The notes beneath the pieces were generated by a model, which saw only the letters and a list, made by a program, of their open reading frames with translations, ran no database searches and was not told the DNA's origin. Below are positions 25,022 through 33,630 of a stretch of DNA of 64,000 nt, piece by piece (the first letter of the stretch is position 1; the number at the start of each line of letters is the position of its first letter). Origin of the DNA: an uncultured Kineothrix sp. (GTDB lineage Bacteria > Bacillota > Clostridia > Lachnospirales > Lachnospiraceae). The stretch covers positions 1 through 64,000 of the forward strand of contig CAJUSR010000008.1 of NCBI GenBank assembly GCA_910588855.1, written 5' to 3'. The translations under genes were made by a program, and so were the position numbers.

Positions 25022-26343
25022 TTTATTATTTCCGTTACACCATAAGGATATATATAATGGAATTTCCCATCCTTTTCAAAATGTCCCCTTAATTCATCCC
25101 AATTCTGTACGTTTACCGCAACAATGATTCCCACGCTCTCCATAGAATATGGTATCCCCTCCACTCCGATTACCGGCTTCCCCATCACTTTCCGGCCAGA
25201 GGGTTCTAATACAGATCCTGATACAGGTTCTGATACAGATCCTGATACAGGTTCTGATACAATAAAAGCCTCAAAGACTTTATTATGATTGAGCAACTGC
25301 CGGGCAACCCTTTGCCCGTATTTGCCGGCCCCCCATATGTATATATGCTCATAACGTTCAACAAACTCCTCCATGAAAGATGGGAAATATTCCTCCTCAT
25401 TCGTCTGTCTATAAACCGCTTCTACGTGCATAAGGAAATTTTCATATTGATTATTTGTTTTCTCATTGCACTTCTGAATTATCTTCTCTATTTCAGCAAC
25501 ATTTAAATTGCGGCATAAATAGAGGCTGTCTAATATAAATAGCGACTCCTTATAAATAATCGCATGGTGATATGCCCCTTCTGTATATGTGTCATATTCA
25601 CGAAGGAAATCTATCACATTCCCTCTCAGCAAAAGCCCTTTTTCAATATTATCGCTATGTGCCCTGCACCAACTCCCCTCATGCATGGAACGGTATACGG
25701 ACATAATGCGCGGCGAAAAGTAAATCTTTCCTTTCGTAATCGCATACAATTCATGCGTATAATCCCCTAGCGGGCACTGTGCAAAAAATCCGCTCAAATT
25801 AAACAAATCTCTTCTAATTGTCGTCGATGCCGTCGGAAAGTCACCACGATATTGGATAATTACCTCTTCCTCCGTTAAATATCTTTCTTCAAAATATGTA
25901 TGATGCGGATAAATTTTAAAATCGCTATAATCAATTACCACAGCATCATGGCAAATCATCATGCATTCCGGATGTTCTTCCAGATAATCCACTTGTATTT
26001 GTAATTTATTCGGATCAATCCAAAAGTCATCCCCTTCGCAATAGCTAATATATTTCCCCACAAGATGCCTTTCCCATATCCCCCTTGACATCTTATGGTT
26101 TTCGTTTCTAGGTCTATGCCATGTATTCTCTTCTGCAATAATTGCAATAATCAATTCCGGATATTTTTCTGCATACTCCCTCACAATATCTGAAGTGCCA
26201 TCCGTCGATGCGTCATCGAAAACAACTACCTGGAAGCGGAAATTCGTCCGTTGCAAAATAAATCCATCCAAGGCATCCCTTATATATTTCACATGATTAT
26301 ATGTCCGGCACCATATAGAAACCATTATCTGATTACTTTCCAT
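25018..26343 (-). CDS. family 2 glycosyltransferase with C-terminal Rossmann-like module (copy 1)
   Basis: About 441 residues. The GT-A domain has VSIWCRTYNHVKYIRDAL, DDASTDGTS and the EGDDFW metal motif near residue 100. After a helical spacer comes a Rossmann-like module (about 325 to the end) starting YIWGAGKYGQRVARQLL. A Ser/Glu/Pro/Val/Gly stretch encoded by a 24-base tandem repeat lies inside this module. The protein is a close paralogue of 40291-41556 over its full length. The start at 26343 has GGAGG 9 bases upstream. It sits 14 bases after the propeller-like gene and overlaps the WcbI-like gene by 4 bases. Confidence 0.85.
   Translation of the reverse strand: MESNQIMVSIWCRTYNHVKYIRDALDGFILQRTNFRFQVVVFDDASTDGTSDIVREYAEKYPELIIAIIAEENTWHRPRNENHKMSRGIWERHLVGKYISYCEGDDFWIDPNKLQIQVDYLEEHPECMMICHDAVVIDYSDFKIYPHHTYFEERYLTEEEVIIQYRGDFPTASTTIRRDLFNLSGFFAQCPLGDYTHELYAITKGKIYFSPRIMSVYRSMHEGSWCRAHSDNIEKGLLLRGNVIDFLREYDTYTEGAYHHAIIYKESLFILDSLYLCRNLNVAEIEKIIQKCNEKTNNQYENFLMHVEAVYRQTNEEEYFPSFMEEFVERYEHIYIWGAGKYGQRVARQLLNHNKVFEAFIVSEPVSGSVSEPVSGSVLEPSGRKVMGKPVIGVEGIPYSMESVGIIVAVNVQNWDELRGHFEKDGKFHYIYPYGVTEIIK
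25202..25260. repeat. 24-base in-frame tandem repeat in a glycosyltransferase gene
   Basis: Two perfect 24-base copies (25211-25234 and 25235-25258), each made of two related 12-base halves (ACAGATCCTGAT and ACAGGTTCTGAT), with a degenerate half copy at 25202-25210. On the minus strand they encode alternating SEPV and SGSV. The paralogue at 40291 has a single SEP at this position, so the array is an expansion. Unit length is a multiple of three, so copy-number change alters length, not frame. Confidence 0.85.
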
Positions 26344-26357
26344 GCAGCAGTTCCTCC

Positions 26358-27518
26358 CTACACATCTTCTGTTATCTTTTTCCATATATCCGTTCCTACC
26401 AAAGCATTTATCCCATTAACTTCCCTCTCCCGTTTCTGCCGTACACTTTCAAATATCATTTGCATTCCAAACCCGCTTTCATCACAAACTATATCATTCT
26501 GGGTTTTCAAATAATAATCAATTTCTTCCTCTTGAGTGGGTAATTGGGGTTTTAGCCACTCTAGCAAATCCCTTTCCTTATCAATTCTAAGAATGTAATT
26601 TGCCGAACGGTTCCCATAAAAAATGTATCTTTCATTTTCATAATATCCATGATATTTACTGCAATTTTTTACTTCATATTGAAAGTCTGCCGGATACTTA
26701 TCAAAATTTTTTGCATGTAACGTATTTAAATCAATTATCTTAATATTTTCAGACTTTGAGGGCAGCAAGTACAAGCTCCGCTTCGTCAGGGCAATGCTTA
26801 AAAAAGACTCGTCTGCATTTTCTGATACATATATTTTTTCTGTTATATTGTCATATACATCTATCCTATATAAGCTGGTATCGGCACACAATATATACAG
26901 GTAATTTTCTCCATAACAAAGGTTCACAGGATTTTCTATTTCTTTTGATAATGCAAAAATTTCATAATTTCCGTTTCTTAATTGGTACTTTATCACTGTA
27001 TTTATACATGCATCAATGTTTTCTCTCCGCAGAAAGAAAATCGTATCATCTAATTGATGAGACCTAAACAAAAATTCTTTTTCTTTTTGGAGCGGTGGCT
27101 TATTTAATATCCGGTACAAATCGTTCCGCACAATAAATTTTTCATTTATAATATCAAATATAATCAGGCAAGGGGTATAACGTGGAAACATATATATCTT
27201 TTGATTATATAGGGCAATTCCTGCAAAGCACTCATCGCCTTTGCAATCAATCGACGGCATTTCATAAAATTTACATGTATTCTCTATTACAGAATATTTA
27301 ACAAGGCGCTGCGCATCATATTCCAGCCAATACAAATTATCGCTGTCCACTAACATCCTATATGTTACCAGTTTTATAACAGCCTGACCCATATCCTTTG
27401 GCCGGATAAATGCGGTCCGCTTCGTATTGATATCTATATTCATGAAATAACTATCCCTTGATACAAACCACATTTTATTGCCTACCACTGCACAGGTATA
27501 AAATAAAATATTATTCAT
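26358..27518 (-). CDS. predicted beta-propeller protein of glycan locus
   Basis: About 386 residues. The sequence shows about five to seven repeats of beta-strand-rich segments with recurring Y/F-I/L-x-D patterns (YRIDVYDN, IKIIDLNT, ILRIDKER) spaced 40-50 residues apart, typical of a WD/Kelch-like propeller. There is no signal peptide, so it is probably cytoplasmic. It lies between an FkbM gene (26 bases upstream) and a glycosyltransferase gene (14 bases downstream). It may be a binding scaffold or a glycan-recognition subunit. No enzyme motif is seen. The start at 27518 places AAAGG 9 bases upstream. Confidence 0.6.
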   Translation of the reverse strand: MNNILFYTCAVVGNKMWFVSRDSYFMNIDINTKRTAFIRPKDMGQAVIKLVTYRMLVDSDNLYWLEYDAQRLVKYSVIENTCKFYEMPSIDCKGDECFAGIALYNQKIYMFPRYTPCLIIFDIINEKFIVRNDLYRILNKPPLQKEKEFLFRSHQLDDTIFFLRRENIDACINTVIKYQLRNGNYEIFALSKEIENPVNLCYGENYLYILCADTSLYRIDVYDNITEKIYVSENADESFLSIALTKRSLYLLPSKSENIKIIDLNTLHAKNFDKYPADFQYEVKNCSKYHGYYENERYIFYGNRSANYILRIDKERDLLEWLKPQLPTQEEEIDYYLKTQNDIVCDESGFGMQMIFESVRQKREREVNGINALVGTDIWKKITEDV

Positions 27519-27544
27519 TATGCTCATCCTTTATTCAATTGCTT

Positions 27545-28702
27545 CTATATTTTTCTACTATTTGGCATGGCGTACAACACGGTCTCTGATTGCCCGTATC
27601 GATATTGTCTGACATAATATGTATACTCGTCAGGAACCATGTCTTCTATTGATAATGGAATATCATAAAAATCTTCCGGTTTATGATAAATACAAATCGC
27701 CAAAACAGGCCTGTTTTTTTTAATTAAATTTGCCCCCCCCCACAAAGCATTCCTCTCAGCCCCCTCGATATCCATCTTTATGAAATCCACCTTTTTATCT
27801 CCCAACAGCTTATCCAATGTACTGCATTTTACCCTTTCTTTTCCTAAGCTGCTCTCCCTGCTCCCCTCACCGTTTCCATATGCCGCAACATCGAATCTCA
27901 ATTCCCCCTCTTTATCCCATACCGCATAGTTAAATGGAAAAATATTCCCCCTCCTGCCATAATCAATATTCATACAAAGCTGGTCATATATTGTTTTTAC
28001 AGCTTCAAAACAATAATATTCCCCTTTCACATCGGGAAAGAATTTATAGAAATTATTTATGGTATCTCCAGTATAAGCGCCTGCATCAACGATTCCTTCA
28101 CCCCAGCAATAGCCCTTCAAAATTTTATGGTCAAAATATTGCAGTTCTTCCCTATCAATAAATGCTTCCATTTCATCCAGCCACGATTGTTTTTTTGTTA
28201 TCCTGTAATTTAAGAGGGATTTGTATATTATCTTTGACTTTTCATCCGCCAGCATATCATAAACTGTCTCAAAATTGACAATTTCCCTTTTTATAAATTC
28301 CATATCCTTATTATCTTCCAGTGAAATTCCAGCGGGTTGGAAAAAATAAATACTCTCTTCATCTATCCCTAAACAAGAAAGTTGCTGTGAAATCACCTTA
28401 AATGCCGTACTGGAAATTAAAATGACAAATGTTCCGGAACAACTTTCCAAAATATTATCCGGGGCAACTACTGGGTATCCTTCATACCATGTTCCGATTT
28501 TCCCCTCATTATTATCGCTAAACGCTCTTATTTTCCCTTCATAACCATTATTTTTCAGCAATTCCATTGTGCGTTTTCCACCAATACCGGCTCCAAAGAT
28601 GATAACACTCTCATATCCTGATACCTTTTGCAAAAAATCCCTTATGTATCCTTCTGTTCCGTCCACCCACTCCAATAAATCCTGAAGCTTCACTTTCCTC
28701 AT
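27545..28702 (-). CDS. Rossmann-like module fused to FkbM-type methyltransferase (1)
   Basis: About 385 residues. The N-terminal Rossmann-like module (about 30-130) has IIFGAGIGGKRTMELL and FSDNNEGK. The FkbM-type SAM-dependent methyltransferase domain has GIVDAGAYTGD (SAM loop), FIKMDIEGAE near residue 310 and a C-terminal CIYHKPED. It likely O-methylates a sugar of the locus glycan. The start at 28702 has AAAGGGG about 6 bases upstream. Codons for LWGGAN carry nine consecutive G (27733-27741), in frame here, next to the catalytic-domain motif. A one-base slip would truncate the protein by roughly 50 residues. It is paralogous to 28796-29968. Confidence 0.85.
   Translation of the reverse strand: MRKVKLQDLLEWVDGTEGYIRDFLQKVSGYESVIIFGAGIGGKRTMELLKNNGYEGKIRAFSDNNEGKIGTWYEGYPVVAPDNILESCSGTFVILISSTAFKVISQQLSCLGIDEESIYFFQPAGISLEDNKDMEFIKREIVNFETVYDMLADEKSKIIYKSLLNYRITKKQSWLDEMEAFIDREELQYFDHKILKGYCWGEGIVDAGAYTGDTINNFYKFFPDVKGEYYCFEAVKTIYDQLCMNIDYGRRGNIFPFNYAVWDKEGELRFDVAAYGNGEGSRESSLGKERVKCSTLDKLLGDKKVDFIKMDIEGAERNALWGGANLIKKNRPVLAICIYHKPEDFYDIPLSIEDMVPDEYTYYVRQYRYGQSETVLYAMPNSRKI
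27733..27741. repeat. run of nine G (minus strand) inside FkbM gene
   Basis: A homopolymer of nine C on the plus strand, nine G in the gene. It reads TGG GGG GGG G in frame, giving Trp-Gly-Gly. The FkbM paralogue next to it has no such run at the equivalent site (GAERYALQGAK). Runs of eight or more G/C are classic slipped-strand sites. Confidence 0.8.
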
Positions 28703-28795
28703 CGCTGCCCCTTTCCAACTATCCGACCGTTCAATCCCCATATACTTCCCATTTTTTCTTTATACTTTTTCTTTGATTATATACCATTTCTATCA

Positions 28796-29968
28796 TTATT
28801 GAGGGATTCCATAAAGTATCGTATCCCCCGCACTCAACAGGTAATGCCTAAGATAAAGTTTATAGCCTGTTAGTGCAGAGCGAATGAAATCCGATAGCAC
28901 CAGTATATCGTCCTGAAGATGATATGCACATATTGCAAGAACCGGTCTGTTTCTCACTATGGTATTTTTCGCACCCTGTAAGGCATATCTTTCCGCTCCC
29001 TCTATATCCAATTTAATAAGCCGCAAGTCATGATAAAATGTATCGTCTATTTTTTCGGCGATTACGCCGTTTGTTTCCAATTCCATATTAATCTGTACGT
29101 CATTGGGTCTGCCGGAAAACTCCCCTGTTATCCTGCCTGCTTCACCCTGCCCCTCAAAATAAAGCTTTCCTCCCGATGAATTCCATAAAGCCGACTCATG
29201 GATTTCAATCTTATGAGGTGCAAATGAATCTAATTTCTGCCTCAACCTGGCAATGTTTTCTCTATTTGCTTCATAGCAATGGATATGCAATGCCTTTTCA
29301 TCCTTTCCCAGAAAGTGTATAAAGGCTTCCACCGAATCACCATCGAAAGCTCCTCCATCTATTATGGTGCCTGTAGAAGCCCTTTCCAGCAACGGTGCAG
29401 GAATCACAGTATGATCCAAATACTTTTGCCCTTTAGACCTTATCCGTTCCAAGTATCCAATGTTTCTCGTAAGACGATAATTCAAAATCCCTTCCAAAGT
29501 TATTTTTGATGCCTCATCCGCCAAGACCCTGGAAAGCTGCTCAAATTTTTCCTGATTATCCCTAATATATTCGGGTTCAGAAGATTCATAGCATTTCTCC
29601 GAAGTTTCCCATGCCATAGATGTAAGAATATTGAACGTCTTGCATATTAAATCAGGACTGCATCCTCTGATTTGCTCCAATATCTCCTCTGCCCACATGG
29701 ACGCAATGCATATAGCAGCCTGTGGGTATTTTTTTACTGCATTATCAAAAGACTCTATGCTAATTCCATGTTTTACCCTCCCCCACAGCTTTTTACAGTT
29801 ATCACAAAAAGCCTTTATCTTTAAGCCATGCCTTTTCAGCAATCCATATGCCCAGCTGCCTGAATCGCCTGCGCCGAAGATGATTACCTCCTGATACCCC
29901 TTCAATTTTTCTATCACAACATCATTTATTATACATTCGCTGGCACAATCCCACTCCAATTCCATCAT
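28796..29968 (-). CDS. Rossmann-like module fused to FkbM-type methyltransferase (2)
   Basis: About 390 residues. The N-terminal module (about 25-125) has VIIFGAGDSGSWAYGLL and AFCDNCKK. The FkbM-type domain has TIIDGGAFDGDS, LIKLDIEGAERYAL and a closing ICAYHLQDD. The predicted reaction is SAM-dependent O-methylation of a sugar. Same architecture as the neighbouring 27545-28702 protein but clearly diverged, so the two probably act on different positions. ATG at 29968 or the next codon; the cytidylyltransferase gene ends 12 bases upstream. Confidence 0.85.
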   Translation of the reverse strand: MMELEWDCASECIINDVVIEKLKGYQEVIIFGAGDSGSWAYGLLKRHGLKIKAFCDNCKKLWGRVKHGISIESFDNAVKKYPQAAICIASMWAEEILEQIRGCSPDLICKTFNILTSMAWETSEKCYESSEPEYIRDNQEKFEQLSRVLADEASKITLEGILNYRLTRNIGYLERIRSKGQKYLDHTVIPAPLLERASTGTIIDGGAFDGDSVEAFIHFLGKDEKALHIHCYEANRENIARLRQKLDSFAPHKIEIHESALWNSSGGKLYFEGQGEAGRITGEFSGRPNDVQINMELETNGVIAEKIDDTFYHDLRLIKLDIEGAERYALQGAKNTIVRNRPVLAICAYHLQDDILVLSDFIRSALTGYKLYLRHYLLSAGDTILYGIPQ

Positions 29969-29980
29969 ACACCTATACCC

Positions 29981-30628
29981 CTATTCATTTACATGATTTG
30001 CAATCATCTGCGCAAATTGCAAATCTTCCATAGTATCTATATCCACTGCTTCTATTAGCCCTACTTCCTGTATATACGGGCGGAATCCAATTCTTCTGCC
30101 AAACTGCGTCCATAATTCTTTTTTAAAGATAAAAAAGGCGCTGGTCTCAATGAATACCGGCTCTATGTCCTGCGTTCTAGGCACTTCCATAAGATTATAA
30201 TTAATCGGTTGCCCTTTATACCATGCAAAAGTTTGTTCCCTCTTTGCAGTAAATGCGGAATCATATCCCTCATACAACACTTTATTGAGGGCATGCTCCA
30301 AAGTCTCTTTCTTAGTAAACGGAGAAGTAGTACACATAGCTATATAAATATCAGCATCTACATCATTAATAAATGCCGTGTATGTATCTTTTGCCCGTAT
30401 CTCATCCCCGTCCAGCCAGGCCTCCCGTTGAATAAATTTTGCTTTTTCAGGTATATAATTCTTTACAGCAGAATCGCTGCAGTAAACATATACGTCATCT
30501 ATAGCATCCACCTGTAGCGCCGTATCCAATATATGATAACATAATGGCTTTTTGCCCACCGGCTGAAGATTTTTATGCGGCACTCTCTGGCTATTTAGTT
30601 TAATCGTTGCATAAGCTGCTATTTTCAT
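29981..30628 (-). CDS. acylneuraminate/KDO-type cytidylyltransferase
   Basis: About 215 residues. The N terminus has the CMP-sugar synthetase signature in the form IKLNSQRVPHKNL (RxPxKN) and KPLCYHILDTAL. CTTSPFT and VDIDTMEDL near the C terminus are also typical. Such enzymes join CTP to the anomeric carbon of a 2-keto-3-deoxy sugar acid. With kdsA and kdsC nearby it should activate KDO or a related ulosonic acid. It looks closer to the NeuA type than to the classic KdsB. The start at 30628 has AAAGGA about 12 bases upstream; the longer frame to 30688 adds a hydrophobic stretch without conserved content. Confidence 0.8.
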   Translation of the reverse strand: MKIAAYATIKLNSQRVPHKNLQPVGKKPLCYHILDTALQVDAIDDVYVYCSDSAVKNYIPEKAKFIQREAWLDGDEIRAKDTYTAFINDVDADIYIAMCTTSPFTKKETLEHALNKVLYEGYDSAFTAKREQTFAWYKGQPINYNLMEVPRTQDIEPVFIETSAFFIFKKELWTQFGRRIGFRPYIQEVGLIEAVDIDTMEDLQFAQMIANHVNE

Positions 30629-30697
30629 ATCGCTGTTTTTCCTTTCTATGGCAACAACTGGCAAAACCCTGATAAATGGTAATATCATATCCTTTAT

Positions 30698-31357
30698 CTA
30701 CATTTTTACCGCATCCCGTATGGCCTGGATATGTGCCTGATAATCTCTATCCCCATAAAATAGTGCCGCCGTACCAAGCACAAAGTTTTCCACGCCTTTA
30801 TGGAAAAGCCTTTTTATCCTTTCCACATTGCAGGCTCCATCCATACCTATGGAAAATCCATATTTTTCCTTTAGCTTTAACAGCATATCTATTTTATTTT
30901 CAGCATATGGCAGGTAAATCTGTCCTGCATGGCCTGGATTTACCCCCATCACCAGAACACGCTTTACTACATTTAACAGTTCCTCAATTGCAGCGACAGA
31001 AGTACCCGGGTTTATGACAATACCCGACTCCAGTCCCAGTTCCTGTATTCTTTGTAAAGTTGTAATTACATGATACTCCGATTCCGGATGGACATATATG
31101 ATATCAACCCCGCAATCGGCAAAAAACTCCACATAATCTTTTGGATACTCAATCATCAAATGTAATTCTGTTTTCAGCTTCGTATGGGATGTGATATATC
31201 TGACATCCTGTATACCCATACCAAAATTAGGAACATACTTCCCATCCATCATATCCAGATGCAAAATATCTGCGCCCGCCGCTTCCAATAATTCTATTTC
31301 CCTGCCCAAATTCCCAAAATTTGCGCACATCATTGAAGGATTAAGTGTAATTTTCAC
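30698..31357 (-). CDS. rpe: ribulose-phosphate 3-epimerase family protein
   Basis: 219 residues, a complete (beta/alpha)8 barrel. Family motifs: SMMCANFGNLGREIELLEAAG, ILHLDMMDGKYVPN with the metal-site His and Asp, HLMIEYP, VMGVNPGHAGQ and GMDGACN, where VDGG is usual. It interconverts ribulose-5-phosphate and xylulose-5-phosphate, or a related ketose phosphate. The start codon is GTG, immediately after the kdsC stop, so translation is coupled. In this cluster it probably supplies ribulose-5-phosphate for KDO synthesis rather than serving central metabolism (inference). The changed Gly-to-Ala in the last motif hints at an altered substrate. Confidence 0.85.
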   Translation of the reverse strand: MKITLNPSMMCANFGNLGREIELLEAAGADILHLDMMDGKYVPNFGMGIQDVRYITSHTKLKTELHLMIEYPKDYVEFFADCGVDIIYVHPESEYHVITTLQRIQELGLESGIVINPGTSVAAIEELLNVVKRVLVMGVNPGHAGQIYLPYAENKIDMLLKLKEKYGFSIGMDGACNVERIKRLFHKGVENFVLGTAALFYGDRDYQAHIQAIRDAVKM

Positions 31358-31852
31358 CTATATTTCATTCCTTTCAGTATCCTTTATCAACCATTCTATA
31401 AATTCTCTGACAGCGCCGTCACCGCCACGCTTTCCAGATACAAAAGAACTGATTTTACGTATCTCATCTACTGCATCAGCCGGGCATCCTGACACACCGC
31501 ATAACTTCATAGGCTCTAAGTCAATCAAATCATCTCCTATATACGCAATCCGAGAAACGTCTATAGCAAATTCTGCCGCAATTTCCTTGATTTTGGCTGT
31601 TTTATCTTTTATTCCCTGATATACATAATCGATTTCAAGTTCCTTTGCTCTATTTAAAACGATATCCGATGTCCTCCCCGTCATAATAATTGATTTTATC
31701 CCATATTTAGGGAGTATTTCATGTATTGCATAACCGTCTTTCACATCAAATGCTTTGAACGTTTCCCCAGATGCCCCCATATATATCTTTCCATCCGTCA
31801 TAGTGCCGTCCACATCCATGACCAGCCATTTAATATTTCTACTTTTCACCAT
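31358..31852 (-). CDS. kdsC: KDO-8-phosphate phosphatase (HAD family)
   Basis: 164 residues, the size of KdsC. HAD motifs: DVDGTMTDG (nucleophile Asp), MTGRTS, a Lys in QGIKDKTAK and YIGDDLIDL. KIYMGASGE and the C-terminal GGDGAVREF are typical of KdsC. It removes the phosphate from KDO-8-phosphate to give KDO. It lies 14 bases after the isomerase gene and abuts the rpe-like gene. A match to the phosphatase of a nonulosonic acid pathway cannot be fully excluded, but kdsA next door makes KDO much more likely. Confidence 0.9.
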   Translation of the reverse strand: MVKSRNIKWLVMDVDGTMTDGKIYMGASGETFKAFDVKDGYAIHEILPKYGIKSIIMTGRTSDIVLNRAKELEIDYVYQGIKDKTAKIKEIAAEFAIDVSRIAYIGDDLIDLEPMKLCGVSGCPADAVDEIRKISSFVSGKRGGDGAVREFIEWLIKDTERNEI

Positions 31853-31866
31853 TCATCCTCATCCTA

Positions 31867-32769
31867 TCATCCCATAAGCCTTGCTGCAACAAAGCATTCC
31901 AAATTGCCCTCTATCCGTTCCCCCGGCAAAAGTATAATGCCCATACCGCCGGATAATTTTTGCCCGTCTGCATATCCGTTCCCATTTAAAATAGCAAGGC
32001 ATTCCAAACGGCTGCTACTATTTTCATATGATACCACGTTCTTTTTCAAACATATTTCATATGCTTCTTCACGAATCCATTCATCCTCTTTCGATGCCAC
32101 GGGTTCAGCGCAATTGCTTATTTTTATCGATTGGATTGCTTTTTCCACATGCAATTCCCGTCCGTTCCCTTCCGCATCAACCCTATCATAATCATAAAAT
32201 CTATAGGTAAAATCACTCCCATATTCTATCTCGTATACCAAGCTCCCTCTCGTCATCGCATGTAAAGTGCCTGCCTGTATACATATATAATCGTTCTTAT
32301 GTATAGGCACTCTATCCGTAATTTCCTCCATCCTGCCCATGCCGACCGCTTCCCTTACGTCTTCTAGGCTGTCACAACGGCACCCTGTATATATCCAGCC
32401 GGATTCCGGCGCCTCCAGAAAAAGCCATGACTCCGTCTTCCCAATCTTCTTCCCTTCTATCTCCGCCGCCGCAATATCATCCGGATGCACTTGGATACTT
32501 AGATTGTCAAGGGCATCCACCAACGCAATCGTTAAGGGGAACTCGGCATATTGGCTCAAACCCCAGTTTCCTTTCTCCTGCTCAAAAACTTCCCTTAGCG
32601 TCTGCCCTTTATCATCGCCGTTTAAGATTTCATTCGCCATCTGTTCATGGCCATCTATCAAATAAAGGTGCCCTATCTTTGCCTTGAAATGATTGTTCTC
32701 TCCGGTGAAGCGTTTTAGCCTATCTCCTCCCCATACTGTCTCATGATAAACAGGTTCCAAAATATACAC
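31867..32769 (-). CDS. manA: ManA-family (cupin) sugar-phosphate isomerase
   Basis: About 300 residues, type I mannose-6-phosphate isomerase fold. Zinc-site motifs include IQVHPDD, GKTESW and AGTLHAM, with YEIEYGSDFTYRFYDYDR later. The start is GTG at 32769 with GAGGAGGG 6 bases upstream; a longer frame would overlap kdsA. The standard reaction is fructose-6-phosphate to mannose-6-phosphate. Placed between kdsC and kdsA with no KdsD in the window, it could instead convert ribulose-5-phosphate to arabinose-5-phosphate: C2 of D-arabinose has the same configuration as that of D-mannose. That is a hypothesis; ordinary mannose supply is the default alternative. Confidence 0.8.
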   Translation of the reverse strand: MYILEPVYHETVWGGDRLKRFTGENNHFKAKIGHLYLIDGHEQMANEILNGDDKGQTLREVFEQEKGNWGLSQYAEFPLTIALVDALDNLSIQVHPDDIAAAEIEGKKIGKTESWLFLEAPESGWIYTGCRCDSLEDVREAVGMGRMEEITDRVPIHKNDYICIQAGTLHAMTRGSLVYEIEYGSDFTYRFYDYDRVDAEGNGRELHVEKAIQSIKISNCAEPVASKEDEWIREEAYEICLKKNVVSYENSSSRLECLAILNGNGYADGQKLSGGMGIILLPGERIEGNLECFVAARLMG

Positions 32770-32785
32770 GATATACCCTCCTCTA

Positions 32786-33604
32786 TCAGAAAGCGTAATG
32801 ATACTTGCTTTGTACTGCCCGGATTTCCAACAGCTCAAGAAGCAGTTCTTCCAAATAGTCCAGTTTTAACATACAATCCCCATCACAAAGAGCATTATCC
32901 GGATCATCGTGTACTTCCATAAAAAGACCGTCCACTACCCCTGTAGCCATAGCCGCCCTTGCCAGATACGGAACATATTCCCTTTTCCCGCTGTTCCCAA
33001 AATGCTCACCGCCCCCGGAAATCTGGACACTGTGGGTGGCATCAAAAACTACCGGATAACCTAATTTTTTCATTCTTACCAGCCCTGTCATATCCACAAC
33101 CAAGTTATTATATCCAAAGCAATTCCCCCGCTCGCACAACATGATGTTCCCATTTCCATAATGTTCAAACTTCCCGGCTACATTAACCATTTCTTCCGGG
33201 CTAAGGAATTGCCCCTTTTTTATATTTATTACCTTCCCTGTTTCTGCCGCCGCTTTTATCAAATCTGTCTGCCTGCATAAAAATGCCGGTATTTGAATAA
33301 TATCTGCCACATCCGCTATCCGTTTGGCCTGCCAGGGTTCATGAATATCCGTAGCGATGCTAACCCCGGTTTCCTCCTTTAGCTTTTTCAATATATTTAC
33401 GGCAGATTCCAGCCCTAATCCTCTATACTTGGTAGCAGCAGTACGGTTTGCCTTATCCCAAGAAACCTTAAAGCAGTAATTTATCCCTAATTTACCGGTG
33501 ATTTCTTTTATTTTTCCTGCAAGCATCATTACATTTTCTTCTGATTCAAGCGCACACGGCCCGGCAATAAGAAAAAATTTTGACTTATCTAAAAATGGGT
33601 TCAT
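32786..33604 (-). CDS. kdsA: KDO-8-phosphate synthase
   Basis: 272 residues, full length for KdsA (about 280). Diagnostic motifs in order: IAGPCALESE, FKVSWDKANR, TDIHEP, IIQIPAFLCRQTDL, INIKKGQFL, ERGNCFGYNNLVVDM, FDATHSVQ and MEVHDDPDNALCDG. It condenses phosphoenolpyruvate with arabinose-5-phosphate to give KDO-8-phosphate in the cytoplasm. The DAHP and NeuB families lack this combination. GGAGGGGG lies just upstream of the ATG. It opens the kdsA-manA-kdsC-rpe run, all closely spaced. KDO is best known from Gram-negative outer membranes, so its presence in a Gram-positive-type genome is notable. Confidence 0.93.
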   Translation of the reverse strand: MNPFLDKSKFFLIAGPCALESEENVMMLAGKIKEITGKLGINYCFKVSWDKANRTAATKYRGLGLESAVNILKKLKEETGVSIATDIHEPWQAKRIADVADIIQIPAFLCRQTDLIKAAAETGKVINIKKGQFLSPEEMVNVAGKFEHYGNGNIMLCERGNCFGYNNLVVDMTGLVRMKKLGYPVVFDATHSVQISGGGEHFGNSGKREYVPYLARAAMATGVVDGLFMEVHDDPDNALCDGDCMLKLDYLEELLLELLEIRAVQSKYHYAF

Positions 33605-33630
33605 CTTTCCCCCTCCTTCTCTATCCGATA

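Noticed and set aside
28742..28795. TATAAT between the two FkbM genes as a promoter
   Set aside because: No acceptable -35 box at 16-18 bases; the 93-base gap is AT-rich.
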